The notes: a model not told the origin generated them from the sequence alone. 64,000 nucleotides of DNA from VXNE01 sp965203615 (GCA_965203615.1 OZ241900.1:1860001-1924000); one strand, 5' to 3'. Shown: positions 37,191-45,859, numbered from the stretch's first letter. Numbers and translations are program-made.

Positions 37191-38240
37191 CTACGGCGAC
37201 AAATCGACGACCCCCAGGCGGTCGCCGGCAAACGTACCCAGGTAGTACACGCCGTCCTTTTGCAAGGCAACGGTGGCCCCGCCCATCGGCGCTCCTTCGT
37301 GCGCGATGATGACCTGCTCCGACAGGTCTTCGGGGTCGAGAGCGACGATCTCGAAGGGCATGCCGCAGGCGCCCTCGGCCAAGGAGGTACAGGCCAACAT
37401 CTGGGCCACGGAACCCGTATGAGACGCGACGAGCAGGCGCCCGTCCTCGGACCAATAGCTGTTGTCCAGGGGCTTCATGTTCCGCTCGGCCACGATCAGC
37501 CCCGTGGCGATGTCGATCTTGCGGGCACCGCGAAAGGTGTTCAGATAGGCGTGACGCTCGTCGTCGGACTTCTCTATGCCGTTCGGGAACGGCGCATCGC
37601 TGCCGGGCAGTTTGCTGAAGCCCTCGAGCCGCGACCAGGCGTAGGCCCAGCCTGTGTCGAAACCGAACTGCGCGCGAAGGAACGCCCAGGTGTCGCTGCC
37701 CTGGTCGAACATGCGCGTTACCCAGAAACTACCGTCGCGCAACAGGACGACGTCGTTGAGATAGCCTCCTTCGGGAGCTTCGGCGCAGCCGCGCCAGGTC
37801 AATGCGCCATCCTCGTCGACCTGGAACAGTTCCACGGACTCACGGCCCGCGTGGTTGACGACCGCAAGCTGATGGCGCCCATCCGAGCGGGTCTGCAGGT
37901 CGATCCCGTGCGGCGAGAACGACTCGGGAAAGGTGCAACCCGGGTCGCCCCATTCCGGCTCTATGCCGACCGGTGGCTCGGGGAACAGCGGAGTCAGGGA
38001 CCGCGTCCGTGGTTCATACAGGACCAGGTTGCCCGGAGTGCCGTCCATGCCGCCGAACTGGCTCACGATGATGCGCCCGTCCGGCCCGAGGGCCAGGTCT
38101 TCCGGATTCCGAAAGCGGCAATCCACCTCGATGCCGAAGCCGTCCTCGCAATCGAGAACGGGCGTCAGGCTGTCGCCGCCACAACCCGCGAGCAGGGCCG
38201 CCGCGATGCCACCAGCAAACGTGCGGCTAGTAATCGGCAT
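37191..38240 (-). CDS. SMP-30/gluconolactonase-like propeller lipoprotein
   Basis: A 349-residue lipoprotein with lipobox LLAGC (residues 16-20). The mature part shows six-bladed propeller features of the SMP-30/gluconolactonase/arylesterase superfamily: PEDLALGPDGRIIVSQFGG, SFSPHGIDLQTRSDGRHQLAVVNHAGRESVELFQV, NDVVLLRDGSFWVTRMFDQG and FPNGIEKSDDERHAYLNTF. The paraoxonase-like HGID and NHAGRESVE motifs favour an arylesterase-type relation. Its start overlaps the stop of the upstream TonB-domain gene by 14 bases, so it is the last gene of an overlapping run from 41.3 kb. Confidence 0.82.
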   Translation of the reverse strand: MPITSRTFAGGIAAALLAGCGGDSLTPVLDCEDGFGIEVDCRFRNPEDLALGPDGRIIVSQFGGMDGTPGNLVLYEPRTRSLTPLFPEPPVGIEPEWGDPGCTFPESFSPHGIDLQTRSDGRHQLAVVNHAGRESVELFQVDEDGALTWRGCAEAPEGGYLNDVVLLRDGSFWVTRMFDQGSDTWAFLRAQFGFDTGWAYAWSRLEGFSKLPGSDAPFPNGIEKSDDERHAYLNTFRGARKIDIATGLIVAERNMKPLDNSYWSEDGRLLVASHTGSVAQMLACTSLAEGACGMPFEIVALDPEDLSEQVIIAHEGAPMGGATVALQKDGVYYLGTFAGDRLGVVDLSP

Positions 38241-38622
38241 ATGGATCTTCGTCGCCGAGTCTGAAGCGCAACGTGCTGACGAGCCCCGACGTCTCGACAG
38301 CCTCGCCAGCCACCGTCGCCGGACGGAAACGCCACTGTACGATGGACGCGAGTGCCGCCTCCTCGAATACGCCCCTTGGGACCGCCTCCACGACCTCGGG
38401 ACTGGCCACCTCACCCTGCGCGGTGACGTCGTAGCGTATGACGACATAGCCTTCGATTCCCTCGGCCTTCGCGGCAGGCGGGTAGACCATGTCGGCGCCC
38501 GACAGGAACTGCGGAGGCGATGAGGAAGCGCAAGCCACCAGCAGCATTGGAAGCAGGACGGCGGGCAGCGCCTTCAGGCCCCGGCGCGCACGACATCGCC
38601 AGCGTTCCCGCACTACGAACAC
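38227..38622 (-). CDS. small lipoprotein with TonB-like C-terminal domain
   Basis: A 131-residue protein with a basic N-terminus, hydrophobic segment and lipobox LLVAC (residues 27-31). Almost the whole remainder is a TonB_C domain: YPPAAKAEGIEGYVVIRYDVTAQG, SPEVVEAVPRGVFEEAALASIVQWRFRPA and VSTLRFRLG. It lacks the transmembrane helix and proline-rich spacer of true TonB, so it may be an outer-membrane adaptor. GGAG 6 bases before the GTG at 38622 supports the start. It overlaps the GH20 gene upstream by 10 bases and the SMP-30-like lipoprotein gene downstream by 14 bases. Confidence 0.82.
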   Translation of the reverse strand: MFVVRERWRCRARRGLKALPAVLLPMLLVACASSSPPQFLSGADMVYPPAAKAEGIEGYVVIRYDVTAQGEVASPEVVEAVPRGVFEEAALASIVQWRFRPATVAGEAVETSGLVSTLRFRLGDEDPYADY

Positions 38623-40547
38623 GCCGGACTCCGCGAGAAGCGCTCAGCCAGATGCAACGCCACCGGCAGCATGTATTCCCCATGAGGTTCAAGCGCTGCG
38701 TCCGGAACGCGCGCTTCGCGACCGCAAAGGTGGGCATCGAGTTGTTCGGCCAGGAGCGAGAGCGTCGCCGACACGCCGATCAACTCCTCGACGATGCCTT
38801 GTCCCGAGCATTGTTCGATCCAATCACGCTGGCTGCGCCATCCCGCGACGATATTCTGCAGACGGTCCACATCGCGCACATCCGCCAGGTGACGGGCCGC
38901 AAGGCTCTCCGGGGGGATGAAGTCGACCACGCGGTCGAGCGGCGTGTCCGCGTCGTAGGGCCGCGCGGCATCGACGGCCCCCGGCCTGGATGCGCCCAGC
39001 AGACGCGCATACCACTTGACCGGTTCGAGCATTTCTATCAATGGCATCAACCCGACGGCTTGCTCACGCGCGAGTCCCGACCGCATGAGCCGTTGCCGCA
39101 CATCCCTGCCCGGGTCCACCACACCCATCTGCGCAAGGGACTCATGGGTAACCGCCAGTCTCCGATACATGTCTCCCGTATCGCGCACGTCGGCGGGAGA
39201 CCAGAAGCGTTCGGCGATGGCGGGCATGCGGCTCCATAGTCTCGTGTCGAGCAGCTCGTCGGTCACCAACTCCGTCCACAAGCAGGCTTCTCCGCCCAGC
39301 ACTCGCCCCTCGACCGCAGCGGCTTCACCCGTCGCCTCGGCGTCCCAGTGGCGCGATAGGGCAAGCAGGCCGTCGCGCACATGCGCCAGGCGCGGATCAC
39401 CCGCGAGGTCCGCCGCCGCGCCTGTTGCGGGGTCGCTGGCATAGTGCAGATCAGCCGGGTAGGACAGGTCGAGATAGTACGGCGCGGAATATACGGTGTC
39501 GAAACCCCCTCGAAGCGCCCGGGCGCGCGCACCCGCACCGCGCCAACTCTGGATGACGACATTCCGCGGCAAGTCCGGCTGGATGACATCGTCCCATGCC
39601 ACGGGCGTCTTGCCGAGACCGCGCAGGATCTCCGCCACAGCCAGGTTGAACGCCGCTTGCATCGCGCTTGCATCCTGGCCACCCGGGAGCGTGACTTCGT
39701 CGCCGCCGAAGTGCGCATGCGAATCCGGAAACACGTGCGCGAGTTCGCCGAACAGCGTGGCAACGGCGCGCATGGCCTGCCGGTTGTCCGGGTCGAGACA
39801 GGATGCATGCACGCCGAAACGCCTGCTGACCGCGGAAACCCGGTCGCCGAGTCCCCATTCCGGGCGCGCCGCGAGCCAGCTCGCCGAGTGTCCCGGCACG
39901 TCCAGCTCCGGAACCACGCGGATGCCGCGGGCGGCCGCGCGTCCCACCAGGGCCTTGAGTTCCTCCTGGGCATAGCGTGCCTGCGGGTCGGCGAGTTCAG
40001 GGTATGCCGTTCCCAGGAACCGAAAACCCTGATCGTCGCTCAAGTGCAGGTGCAGGACATTGAGCTTGTAGAACTCCATCAGGTCCAATGTCCGCTCAAG
40101 GGTCCCGATCGAGATGAAATGGCGGACCGTGTCGATCATCAGGCCGCGCCAGGAGAACCTCGGGGCATCCTCGATCACGCAATGCGGGAAGCAAAGGCCA
40201 TCGTCCCGGCGGCGGGCCAATTGGGCCAACGTCGCCAGCGCGCGCAGCACGCCCCACTCACGCGGGGCCTCGACGCGTATGCCACCCGTCGAGATTTCGA
40301 TTCGATAACGCTCGTCGTCCCCGAGCGCCGGATACTCCGGGGCGGGCCCGGACGCGATCTCGAGCCGCATCCGGTCCTGTTTCGAATTGCCCGCCCCAGG
40401 GTCACCCAGGATGGCCGTCAGCCGTCGCTCGAATCGCAATACTGCCGCCGCCAACCTCGGGGACGCCGCGCCACGCGTCTCAATTCCGGTTGCCGGCGTA
40501 TGTCCGTTGCCGGGAATCACCTTCCGCGGCAGGGGCATCAAGTTCAT
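38613..40547 (-). CDS. beta-N-acetylhexosaminidase (GH20)
   Basis: A 644-residue family 20 glycoside hydrolase that removes terminal GlcNAc or GalNAc by substrate-assisted catalysis. An N-terminal GH20b-like domain leads into the barrel with FSWRGLMIDTVRHF, LHLHLSDDQGFRF, VVPELDVPGHSASW and the catalytic pair D283-E284 in FGGDEVT. WTELVTDELLDTRLW and ERFWSP lie further on. No signal peptide is visible, so it is probably cytoplasmic and acts on imported amino-sugar oligomers. The ATG at 40547 overlaps the upstream amidotransferase stop (ATGA). The family suits chitin or glycan salvage. Confidence 0.93.
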   Translation of the reverse strand: MNLMPLPRKVIPGNGHTPATGIETRGAASPRLAAAVLRFERRLTAILGDPGAGNSKQDRMRLEIASGPAPEYPALGDDERYRIEISTGGIRVEAPREWGVLRALATLAQLARRRDDGLCFPHCVIEDAPRFSWRGLMIDTVRHFISIGTLERTLDLMEFYKLNVLHLHLSDDQGFRFLGTAYPELADPQARYAQEELKALVGRAAARGIRVVPELDVPGHSASWLAARPEWGLGDRVSAVSRRFGVHASCLDPDNRQAMRAVATLFGELAHVFPDSHAHFGGDEVTLPGGQDASAMQAAFNLAVAEILRGLGKTPVAWDDVIQPDLPRNVVIQSWRGAGARARALRGGFDTVYSAPYYLDLSYPADLHYASDPATGAAADLAGDPRLAHVRDGLLALSRHWDAEATGEAAAVEGRVLGGEACLWTELVTDELLDTRLWSRMPAIAERFWSPADVRDTGDMYRRLAVTHESLAQMGVVDPGRDVRQRLMRSGLAREQAVGLMPLIEMLEPVKWYARLLGASRPGAVDAARPYDADTPLDRVVDFIPPESLAARHLADVRDVDRLQNIVAGWRSQRDWIEQCSGQGIVEELIGVSATLSLLAEQLDAHLCGREARVPDAALEPHGEYMLPVALHLAERFSRSPACS

Positions 40548-41260
40548 CCGTGCGCCACCCGTTTGAGGTTTCGATACAGGGTGCGGCAATCGTCACCGAA
40601 GGACGCGAGCCGGTCCGCCACGTCACTCCGTAGCACGGCCAGCGCATCGTCGCCCAACGCCCGCCCGAGCGCAGCCGCATAGACGGGGATCGCGGCCCAC
40701 TCATCCACCGTGTCGCCGATGATCTCGACATGATATTGCAGCCCGTAGGCGCGATCCCCGTAGCGGAACGCCTGCACGGCGCAGTGCTCGGAGCGTGCCA
40801 GGACGGTCGCCCCCGCGGGCGGCGACGAAACCTCCGCGCCGTGCCATTGCAGCACCGTGATCGGAGAGCGCACGCCGCGAAACAGTGGATCCGCCATGCC
40901 CGCAGGCGTGAGTTCCACCGTCATGACCCCCACCTCCGGCGCCTCCGAGACCCCCACCTCGCCGCGCAGTGCCGACGCAAGAAGCTGGTGTCCCAGGCAA
41001 ACGCCAAGGAAAGGGCGTTGCATCTCCACGACGAAATCCCGGATCGCCGCTTTCTCTTCGACCAGCCACGGGTGTTCGGATTCCTGCCAGACATCCTGCG
41101 GTCCACCCATGACGAGCATCAGGTCATAGTGGGAAAGATCGGGAATCGCTTCGCCACGGTCGAGTTCGACCACGTCCCAAGCGTAGCCGTCCTCTCGAAA
41201 GAGGTTCCGAAACATCCCCGGATGTTCTACCTTGGCATGTTGGAAAACGACGATTCTCAT
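40544..41260 (-). CDS. class I glutamine amidotransferase, GMP-synthase-like
   Basis: A 238-residue stand-alone class I glutamine amidotransferase domain. The nucleophile C88 (GVCLGHQLLA), H177 and E179 (GLQYHVEI) complete the catalytic triad, and VMGGPQDVWQE is the oxyanion-side motif. Relatives are annotated as GMP synthase-like or gamma-glutamyl hydrolase-like; the acceptor is unknown. The start follows from the family pattern MRIVVFQHA. It is translationally coupled to the GH20 gene downstream and diverges from the SIS-domain gene across 137 bases. Confidence 0.9.
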   Translation of the reverse strand: MRIVVFQHAKVEHPGMFRNLFREDGYAWDVVELDRGEAIPDLSHYDLMLVMGGPQDVWQESEHPWLVEEKAAIRDFVVEMQRPFLGVCLGHQLLASALRGEVGVSEAPEVGVMTVELTPAGMADPLFRGVRSPITVLQWHGAEVSSPPAGATVLARSEHCAVQAFRYGDRAYGLQYHVEIIGDTVDEWAAIPVYAAALGRALGDDALAVLRSDVADRLASFGDDCRTLYRNLKRVAHG

Positions 41261-41397
41261 GGCCCTGTCGGCATCGGCGGTTGCGGCAGTCTGCCATAGA
41301 CAGCCGGGCAAGCGCGCCGGCGCGCCACGAGAGCCAACCTTGTCAAAAGCCGGCGGGACGGCGACCATCGGCGCAATACACGCAGCGGGATACCGGA

Positions 41398-41991
41398 TTG
41401 GACATAAAGCAACGCATGCAGGCGGTCATCGCCGCCGAAGCCGAGGCGATCGGGAGCATTCGCGTCACCGACGACTACGTAAAGGCGGTCGAACGACTGA
41501 AGGATTGCCAGGGGAAAGTGATAACGACGGGGATCGGCAAGGCCGGCCACATCGCGCGCAAATTCGCCGCGACCCTCTGTTCGACGGCCACGCCCGCGGT
41601 ATTCGTGCATCCCGCGGAGGCGGCGCACGGCGACCTGGGACTCGTCGACAGGAACGACATCATGATCGCGTTTTCCACCAGCGGAAAGTCCACCGAGGTG
41701 CTGGAGATCATGGAGTTCTCACGCCATCTCGGCGTCGCCGAGATCATCGGCGTGACCTCTCACCCGGACTCGGACCTGAGGGGACTGTCCGACATCGTGC
41801 TCGACATGGGTGTCATATCCGAAGCATGTCCGCTGGACCTGACGCCGAGTTCTTCCATGGCCGTCATGCTGGCGATCAGCGATGCCATCGCGCTCGCGCT
41901 GATGGAGGCGAAAGGGGTAACGAGGCACGACTGGGGCATGCGCCACCACGGCGGCTATCTCGGCCGTGCCGCTCGGACGGACAATATGTAG
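41398..41991 (+). CDS. single-domain SIS sugar-phosphate isomerase (KdsD/KpsF-like, no CBS domains)
   Basis: A 197-residue SIS-domain protein resembling the isomerase half of arabinose-5-phosphate isomerase: VITTGIGKAGHIARKFAATL, VFVHPAEAAHGDLGLV, IAFSTSGKSTEVLEIM and LTPSSSMAVMLAISDAIALALMEAKG are close to KdsD. The two C-terminal CBS domains of KdsD are absent and a stop follows soon after, so this is the short form. The TTG start at 41398 has GGGA 7 bases upstream; ATG at 41416 is an alternative. It may supply arabinose-5-phosphate for Kdo synthesis or act on an amino-sugar phosphate, given the hexosaminidase next door. Confidence 0.87.
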   Translation: MDIKQRMQAVIAAEAEAIGSIRVTDDYVKAVERLKDCQGKVITTGIGKAGHIARKFAATLCSTATPAVFVHPAEAAHGDLGLVDRNDIMIAFSTSGKSTEVLEIMEFSRHLGVAEIIGVTSHPDSDLRGLSDIVLDMGVISEACPLDLTPSSSMAVMLAISDAIALALMEAKGVTRHDWGMRHHGGYLGRAARTDNM

Positions 41992-42016
41992 GCAAGCCGT
42001 CTTTACGAGGGCGAGG

Positions 42017-43270
42017 TCAGCGGCTTGGCACCCGATTCAGGGCTTCGTCCAGGATGCGCTCGGCATCGCGCCAACCTGTTTCGTCCTGCACCTCCCGGCA
42101 CAGTTCGAGCATCGCGCCGAGCCGCGGTCCCGGCGCGAATCCTCGAGAGATGAGGTGACGACCCCGGACCACATCCACGGGCGCATGATTGTCAACGCCT
42201 AGTTCCCGTGCCTGCGCGAGGAACTCCTGCACCGGCGCGTCCGAACTTGCGATTTGGGCCGCGCGAGCGAGCAGTTCCAGGGTCACGCCCACCGCCCCGA
42301 GCGTTCTGGCCAGCCGACGATATTCGCCAGGGGCCGCGCTCCCGTCGACGAACAGCGCGGGTTTCGCGAGGTCTTCGACCAGCGCTGCGACCCGTGCGAC
42401 GACCTCGCCTGGCGCCCGCATCCGGTCCAACAAGGAGCCGATGTCATCCGGCCCGCGCAATGCGTGGCACAGTGCGCCAAACATCAGGACCAGGCCGTCG
42501 CCGTCCCTGCGCATCTTCGCGCCCCGATCCACCGCCACGAGTGTGCGCGACCACGCGGAGCGATGGGTCAGGTCATCCAGTTCAGGGAAGAACCGCAACA
42601 GCGTCGAGTCCCGCAGGAACGTGAGGCCGAGAGACGGGCGCACGCCCTTGAGCAACAGCTTGCGGAACTCCTCGAAGACGCGCTCGGGGGAGACCTCGTG
42701 CAAGTCCAGTTGCCCGCAAAGCTCCACCAAAGGGCCATCGGCACGCATGTCGAAGCGCGCGCTGAACTGGGCCACCCGTAGGCCACGCAGGGGATCCTCG
42801 GCAAAGGTGTCGGGGTCGACCGCCCGCAGCACGCCGTGCTCGAGATCGCGCTGACCGCCGTAGGGATCCGAGATTTCCCCGCTGAGAATGTCGAGGCCCA
42901 TGCTGTTGACGGTGAGGTCGCGGCGGCGCGCCGCCGTCCTGAAATCGAGGTTCGGATCGCATTCGACGTCGAACCCGCGGTGTCCCGGCGCGACCTTGTT
43001 GTCCCGACGCGGCAGCGAGAAGTCCGCATTCAGGTCTTTGAGACGCAGCACGCCGAAAGCTCGACCGACCGAAATCACATTGCCGTGGCTCTCAAGCACT
43101 TTCCGCAACGCATCCAGGTCGATCCCGTAGACCTCTATGTCGAGGTCCTTGGACGGTTGCCCGCGCAAATGATCCCGCACGTAGCCGCCGACGGCGAGGG
43201 CGCGGCCGCCCGCCATCGCAATCTCCCGGGCGATGTCCTTGACGCGGTCGTCAATCATGCGATGCATCAT
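42017..43270 (-). CDS. CCA tRNA nucleotidyltransferase/poly(A) polymerase family protein
   Basis: A 417-residue class II nucleotidyltransferase. The N-terminal catalytic head shows AVGGYVRDHLRG and the KDLDIEVYG metal-binding DxD, followed by RRRDLTVNSMGLDI and DPDTFAEDPLRGLRVAQFSARF. The C-terminal part is the helical body, degenerate relative to the HD-containing E. coli CCA enzyme. Whether it adds CCA to tRNA or has a repair role cannot be told, as the nearby tRNA gene encodes its own CCA. ATG at 43270, 43267 or 43258 are all possible starts. It is preceded by the tRNA-Met terminator. Confidence 0.88.
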   Translation of the reverse strand: MMHRMIDDRVKDIAREIAMAGGRALAVGGYVRDHLRGQPSKDLDIEVYGIDLDALRKVLESHGNVISVGRAFGVLRLKDLNADFSLPRRDNKVAPGHRGFDVECDPNLDFRTAARRRDLTVNSMGLDILSGEISDPYGGQRDLEHGVLRAVDPDTFAEDPLRGLRVAQFSARFDMRADGPLVELCGQLDLHEVSPERVFEEFRKLLLKGVRPSLGLTFLRDSTLLRFFPELDDLTHRSAWSRTLVAVDRGAKMRRDGDGLVLMFGALCHALRGPDDIGSLLDRMRAPGEVVARVAALVEDLAKPALFVDGSAAPGEYRRLARTLGAVGVTLELLARAAQIASSDAPVQEFLAQARELGVDNHAPVDVVRGRHLISRGFAPGPRLGAMLELCREVQDETGWRDAERILDEALNRVPSR

Positions 43271-43282
43271 ACGAGAGTCGGG

Positions 43283-43316
43283 TAAGGAAAGGCGGTGGGC
43301 CGTCTGGCCCACCGCC
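43283..43316 (-). terminator. rho-independent terminator of the tRNA-Met gene
   Basis: On the minus strand an 11-base-pair perfect stem (43291-43301 with 43306-43316, loop of 4) is followed by TTTCCTTA. It lies just downstream of the tRNA 3' end and 13 bases before the start of the CCA-type nucleotidyltransferase gene. Confidence 0.85.
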
Positions 43317-43324
43317 CAGGAAAT

Positions 43325-43401
43325 TGGTAGCTACGGGCGGACTTGAACCGCCGACCCCGCGATTATGAGTCGCGTGCTCTTACCAGCTGAGCTACGTAGC
43401 C
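43325..43401 (-). tRNA. tRNA-Met (CAT), elongator type
   Basis: A 77-nucleotide tRNA reading GGCTACGTAGCTCAG at the 5' end, anticodon loop CTCATAA with anticodon CAT (43365-43367) in a CGCGA/TCGCG stem, T arm with GGTTCAAGTCC and encoded CCA. The acceptor stem matches the E. coli elongator Met type much better than tRNA-Ile2 (which begins GGCCCC), and it lacks initiator features. It has its own terminator. A tRNA gene next to accessory genes is a common integration site. Confidence 0.93.
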
Positions 43402-43642
43402 AAGGCAGGGGCGCGGATTGTCGGAACAGGACCGGCGGTTGTCAACACGACCGGAGCCGACGCTCTACTGGGCGCTCCCGCTGTGCGGATCCGATTCACC
43501 GCTACCCGTCGCGAAAAGACTAACATAGCCAGGCCCATCGTCCGGCGGTCTACCGAAAGCGTGGTGGCCGCAGGCAAATGTATGATGCCGATGGACGAAA
43601 CACCTGGTGAGGTGCACCGCAAGCACCGCCCGAGTCGATTAC

Positions 43643-44353
43643 ATGAAGCGAGCCGAGATCCTCATCCCCGGAAACCCCGGCATCGTACTCGCCCGGGTCG
43701 CGCCTCTTTTGTCGGCATGGCTCGGCGACGATGGCTGCGTACTCGGAGGCGGAACCGTCCTCGCCGCTCGCTGGAAACATCGCGTCAGCACCGACATCGA
43801 CCTATTCACCGATCACGAGCGCTATCAGGACCGAATAACGAGCCGCCGCGAAGAAGTGGCATCCCAACTCGAAGCGCTGGTCACCCAAGCGGGCGAAGGT
43901 GCCGTCGAAGTCGAACGAGGCTGGCTGCGCGTCCACTTTCCCGAAGGCCCCGCCGCCCTCATGACCATTCCGCGGCCTACTGTGCGCGACGCCTATGTCG
44001 AGTCGGTGCATGGAATCGGTATCCCCGCGGAGAGCACAGCCGAGATTCTGGCTCGAAAGCTCCAAAGCCGAATACTCGACCTCGGAGTATTCACCGACCG
44101 AGATCTGTACGATCTGCTTGTAGCCCAAACGCACGACGCGGAAGCCCTCGTCCGCGTCCTGGCATCTATAACGGGCCCCGAAAGGGTCACCATAGCCAGC
44201 GAACTACGGTCACTGGCCCACCACTGGTCCAGCGGGGAACCGGTCCGCGAACCTGCCTATCCCCGGCTATTGCAGGACCTCGCAGGGAGGGCGCGTCGCC
44301 TGTTCGAGGCCAACCTTGAAGACATCGGCCAAGACCGGGATCCCCGCTCATGA
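43643..44353 (+). CDS. AbiEii-like nucleotidyltransferase (toxin-type)
   Basis: A 236-residue protein of the DNA polymerase beta-like nucleotidyltransferase fold as in AbiEii/AbiGii toxins. The signature GGGTVLAARWKHRVSTDIDLF has the double Gly and S49-x-D51-x-D53, the metal-binding pattern of the family. Another conserved element is AEILARKLQSRILDLGVFTDRDLYDLL near residue 135. In known type IV toxin-antitoxin pairs AbiEi precedes AbiEii; here no antitoxin gene precedes it, only 241 bases to the tRNA. Its stop overlaps the start of a different, unrecognised gene (44350), so that is the candidate partner. Confidence 0.8.
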   Translation: MKRAEILIPGNPGIVLARVAPLLSAWLGDDGCVLGGGTVLAARWKHRVSTDIDLFTDHERYQDRITSRREEVASQLEALVTQAGEGAVEVERGWLRVHFPEGPAALMTIPRPTVRDAYVESVHGIGIPAESTAEILARKLQSRILDLGVFTDRDLYDLLVAQTHDAEALVRVLASITGPERVTIASELRSLAHHWSSGEPVREPAYPRLLQDLAGRARRLFEANLEDIGQDRDPRS

Positions 44354-44937
44354 TCAACTTCCAAGCTGTCCGCCGCGCCTACCGCTCCCCGCCACCGCCG
44401 GACCACCACGTCCCCACCATAGAGGAGCGGGTTGCCGCCTTCGAACGCCAAAGGGTCAGGCAGGCCGAAGAACTCGGCCTCGATCCCGAGACTGAAGGGT
44501 ACGGTGAACACCGTTCCCTCATCGGCGGTCGCAGCAAGCTCCCGACCCGATTCGAGGGCGGTCGCCGCGCCGAAGACATGGTGCGAATGGCACCGATGCC
44601 CCTGCCTTGGTTCGATCACGAAAACGCCCACTACCGCACACGTTGCCCCGAGCCCAACAAGTATCTCGAAGCCCTATCCGCCGACCATCTCGCCGGCTAC
44701 CACCCGCGCCCCGATGGGCGGACTCTCCATCATCTCCTCCGAGCGGAACATCTGACCGAGCAGCAGGCCCACCTCGTAGAACAGTTCCTGGCGCGCCTGC
44801 GCATGGTAGAAATGGCCAATCTTCTGTCCCGGGCCGGCCTCACCATTCACGAGATCGCCCGCGCCATGCACCTCTCCGGCAGCACAACCCCCGCCAAGAC
44901 CCACTGGATCAACCAGTTCGCGGCCAAGCCGCGCTAG
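44350..44937 (+). CDS. unknown protein coupled to the AbiEii-like nucleotidyltransferase
   Basis: I do not recognise this 195-residue protein. It is rich in Arg, Pro and His, soluble and without signal peptide. The C-terminal part (LLSRAGLTIHEIARAMHLSGSTTPAKTHWINQF) looks like a helix-turn-helix-type segment. The ATG lies inside the stop of the nucleotidyltransferase gene (ATGA), so translation is coupled and the two proteins probably form a cassette. It could be the antitoxin or a regulator, with toxin first and partner second, the reverse of the AbiE order. That is an inference from position only. Confidence 0.6.
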   Translation: MINFQAVRRAYRSPPPPDHHVPTIEERVAAFERQRVRQAEELGLDPETEGYGEHRSLIGGRSKLPTRFEGGRRAEDMVRMAPMPLPWFDHENAHYRTRCPEPNKYLEALSADHLAGYHPRPDGRTLHHLLRAEHLTEQQAHLVEQFLARLRMVEMANLLSRAGLTIHEIARAMHLSGSTTPAKTHWINQFAAKPR

Positions 44938-45129
44938 TCACGAAACGCGGCGCGTGTATGAGCGCCGTGGTTCGCTGCGCCCAAGTCCACCTTTGGTCGC
45001 CATTTGCGTGCCGTTCCGTGAGCGCTGCTGGTGCTGCGCAAGTTCATGTCTCTTCAGCGCGCTCCACGCGGTCTGTGTCAATGCGCGTCCGGCCGAGAAT
45101 GGTCGCCTCGCGCCCGTCTCGGGGGCAGC

Positions 45130-45158
45130 TTGAAAAGCTCCCTGGATTTACCTATATA
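45130..45158 (+). promoter_or_regulatory. strong sigma70-type promoter before the Bax-inhibitor-1 gene
   Basis: TTGAAA (45130-45135) and TATATA (45153-45158) are spaced by 17 bases. CCTATATAGG around the -10 box is an exact palindrome, which may also serve as an operator. The ATG at 45188 has GAAGGA upstream. The preceding 192 bases after the stop at 44937 hold no gene that I can see. Confidence 0.65.
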
Positions 45159-45187
45159 GGTGATAGACGTCATATCGGAAGGAACAC

Positions 45188-45859
45188 ATGGCAGAGTTCA
45201 GAACCCTTGCAAGCACCGCGCGGCCTGCCGTTGAAATCAACCAGGTACTGCGTAACACCTACCTGCTGCTGGCATTCACGGTGGCGTTCGCATGCGTCAC
45301 CGGCACCGTGGCGGCAGCGTTGAACGTGTGGATCATCGGCGGACTGCCCGGTTTGATCATCTATCTGGGCGGCTTCTTCGGCCTGTCGTACATGGTCAAC
45401 AGGACCGCACACAGCGTCTGGGGACTGTTCTGGACGTTCATGTTCACCGGCTTCATCGGTTTCGTCGCCGGCCCCATCGTCGGTTACTACCTCGCCGTCC
45501 AACCGGGGGTGGTCGCACAGGCGCTTGGTGTCACGGCGGGCACGTTCTTCGGCCTTTCGCTCTACACGATCATGACGAAGAAGGACTTCTCGTTCCTGCG
45601 GTCTTTTCTTGTCGTCGGGTTCTGGGTAGTGATCGGCGTCATCGTCTGCTCGCTGTTCTTCGATCTTTCGGCATTCGCCGCGGCGATCTCCGGCATGATG
45701 GTATTGATTGCCTGCGCGCTGATGCTGTACCAGACGAGTGCGATCGTGCGTGGCGGCGAGACGAACTACATCATCGCCACGAACAGCCTGTTCGTCTCTA
45801 TCTACCTATTGTTCATGAACCTGCTGAGCCTGTTCGGCATCATGGGCGGAGACGACTAG
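45188..45859 (+). CDS. Bax inhibitor-1/YccA family inner-membrane protein
   Basis: A 223-residue polytopic membrane protein with seven hydrophobic segments, for example LLAFTVAFACVTGTVAAAL, VWIIGGLPGLIIYLGGFFGL and SFLVVGFWVVIGVIVCSLFF. The Bax-inhibitor-1/YccA features are visible in NQVLRNTYLLLAF at the N-terminus, LYTIMTKKDFSF, and the C-terminal ATNSLFVSIYLLFMNLLSLFGIMGGDD. YccA-type proteins in enterics bind and modulate the FtsH protease; calcium leak has been shown for other family members. The start is set by AAGGA before the ATG. Confidence 0.92.
   Translation: MAEFRTLASTARPAVEINQVLRNTYLLLAFTVAFACVTGTVAAALNVWIIGGLPGLIIYLGGFFGLSYMVNRTAHSVWGLFWTFMFTGFIGFVAGPIVGYYLAVQPGVVAQALGVTAGTFFGLSLYTIMTKKDFSFLRSFLVVGFWVVIGVIVCSLFFDLSAFAAAISGMMVLIACALMLYQTSAIVRGGETNYIIATNSLFVSIYLLFMNLLSLFGIMGGDD

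Noticed and set aside
43483..44319. An overlapping 278-codon frame on the same strand as the AbiEii-like gene.
   Set aside because: Its translation is Arg/Pro-rich with no family pattern and shadows the real gene in another frame.
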